DNA of 64,000 bases from Porphyromonadaceae bacterium FC4. GTDB taxonomy: Bacteria; Bacteroidota; Bacteroidia; Bacteroidales; Porphyromonadaceae. The translations under genes were made by a program, and so were the position numbers. The stretch covers positions 297,988-361,987 of the forward strand of contig LT635553.1 in the NCBI GenBank assembly GCA_900120395.1, written 5' to 3'. Within the stretch, counting starts at the first letter, position 1. Each line of letters opens with the position of its first letter. Under the pieces are notes generated by a model. The model was not told the origin of the DNA, searched no databases, and saw only the letters and a program-made list of their open reading frames with translations. Positions 63,846 through 64,000 of the stretch are shown piece by piece.

Positions 63846-64000
63846 GATAAAGCAAATAAGGGCACATGGTGGATGCCTAGGCTCTAAGAGGCGATGAAGG
63901 ACGTGATAAGCTGCGATAAGCTGCGGGGATTGGCACATACGATGTGATCCGCAGATTTCCGAATGGGACAACCCACCGGGCGTAACGGCCCGGTACCATC
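63846..64000 (+). rRNA. rrl: 23S ribosomal RNA, 5-prime part (cut by window edge)
   Basis: AAGCAAATAAGGGCACATGG, GGTGGATGCCTAGGC and GAGGCGATGAAGGACGTG match the start of 23S rRNA. The start is placed by alignment of AAGC with E. coli positions 5-8 and is approximate. Confidence 0.93.

Overview
The window is a chromosomal segment of a Bacteroidota bacterium, most likely Porphyromonas or a close relative in the Bacteroidales. The evidence is five SusC/SusD-type outer-membrane pairs, lipoprotein signals with few Shine-Dalgarno sites, Bacteroidota promoters (TAnnTTTG at -7 with TTG or TTTG about 20 bp upstream), a PG0541-family gene after an RND pump, and a 16S-tRNA-Ile-tRNA-Ala-23S operon entering at the right end. 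The genus is an inference; a 16S comparison would settle it.

Layout. 1-267: start of a GH92 alpha-mannosidase (minus). 898-1632: small outer-membrane beta-barrel. 1816-9756: LytS-type kinase, LytTR regulator, TolC, adaptor, RND pump and PG0541 protein, probably one operon. 10035-17638 (minus): S41 protease, SUI1/YciH factor, AddA/RecB-like helicase-nuclease, RlmN and MATE exporter, tightly packed. 18689-26721 (minus): SusC, SusD, zinc metallohydrolase lipoprotein and DUF4302 lipoprotein, lying between two similar intergenic repeat arrays. 27564-39613 (minus): a polysaccharide-utilisation-like locus with two SusC/SusD pairs, a BACON lipoprotein and a GH16 endoglycanase. 40254-40325: initiator tRNA. 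40552-46726 (minus): beta-propeller lipoprotein, SusC, SusD. 47152-48363 (minus): TlpA-like thioredoxin. 48629-50293: formate-tetrahydrofolate ligase. 50744-57091: SusC, SusD and an alkaline-phosphatase-superfamily phosphodiesterase. 57184-60517 (minus): FtsX/LolCE-type permease, metallophosphoesterase and endonuclease/exonuclease/phosphatase lipoprotein. 60826-64000: rRNA operon with two tandem promoters.

How the genes work together. Much of the window is devoted to surface capture and import: each SusC barrel with its SusD lid is paired with different accessory proteins (zinc hydrolase, GH16, propeller, phosphodiesterase), so each system probably takes a different substrate. The kinase-regulator pair probably controls the downstream efflux pump.

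The most unusual material is intergenic. (1) A 91-92 bp element, made of two 44-bp units with a TTTCCTACTGGAAA dyad, occurs seven times; in six of the seven it lies upstream of, and in the same orientation as, the next gene. (2) A 43-bp inverted repeat (42/43 identical) encloses 267 bp upstream of the propeller-SusCD operon and looks like a candidate invertible switch. (3) Two arrays of GC-rich palindromes, each followed by the 91-bp element in the same orientation, bracket the zinc-metallohydrolase operon. (4) The zinc metallohydrolase carries a duplicated roughly 62-residue helical module not expected in its family.
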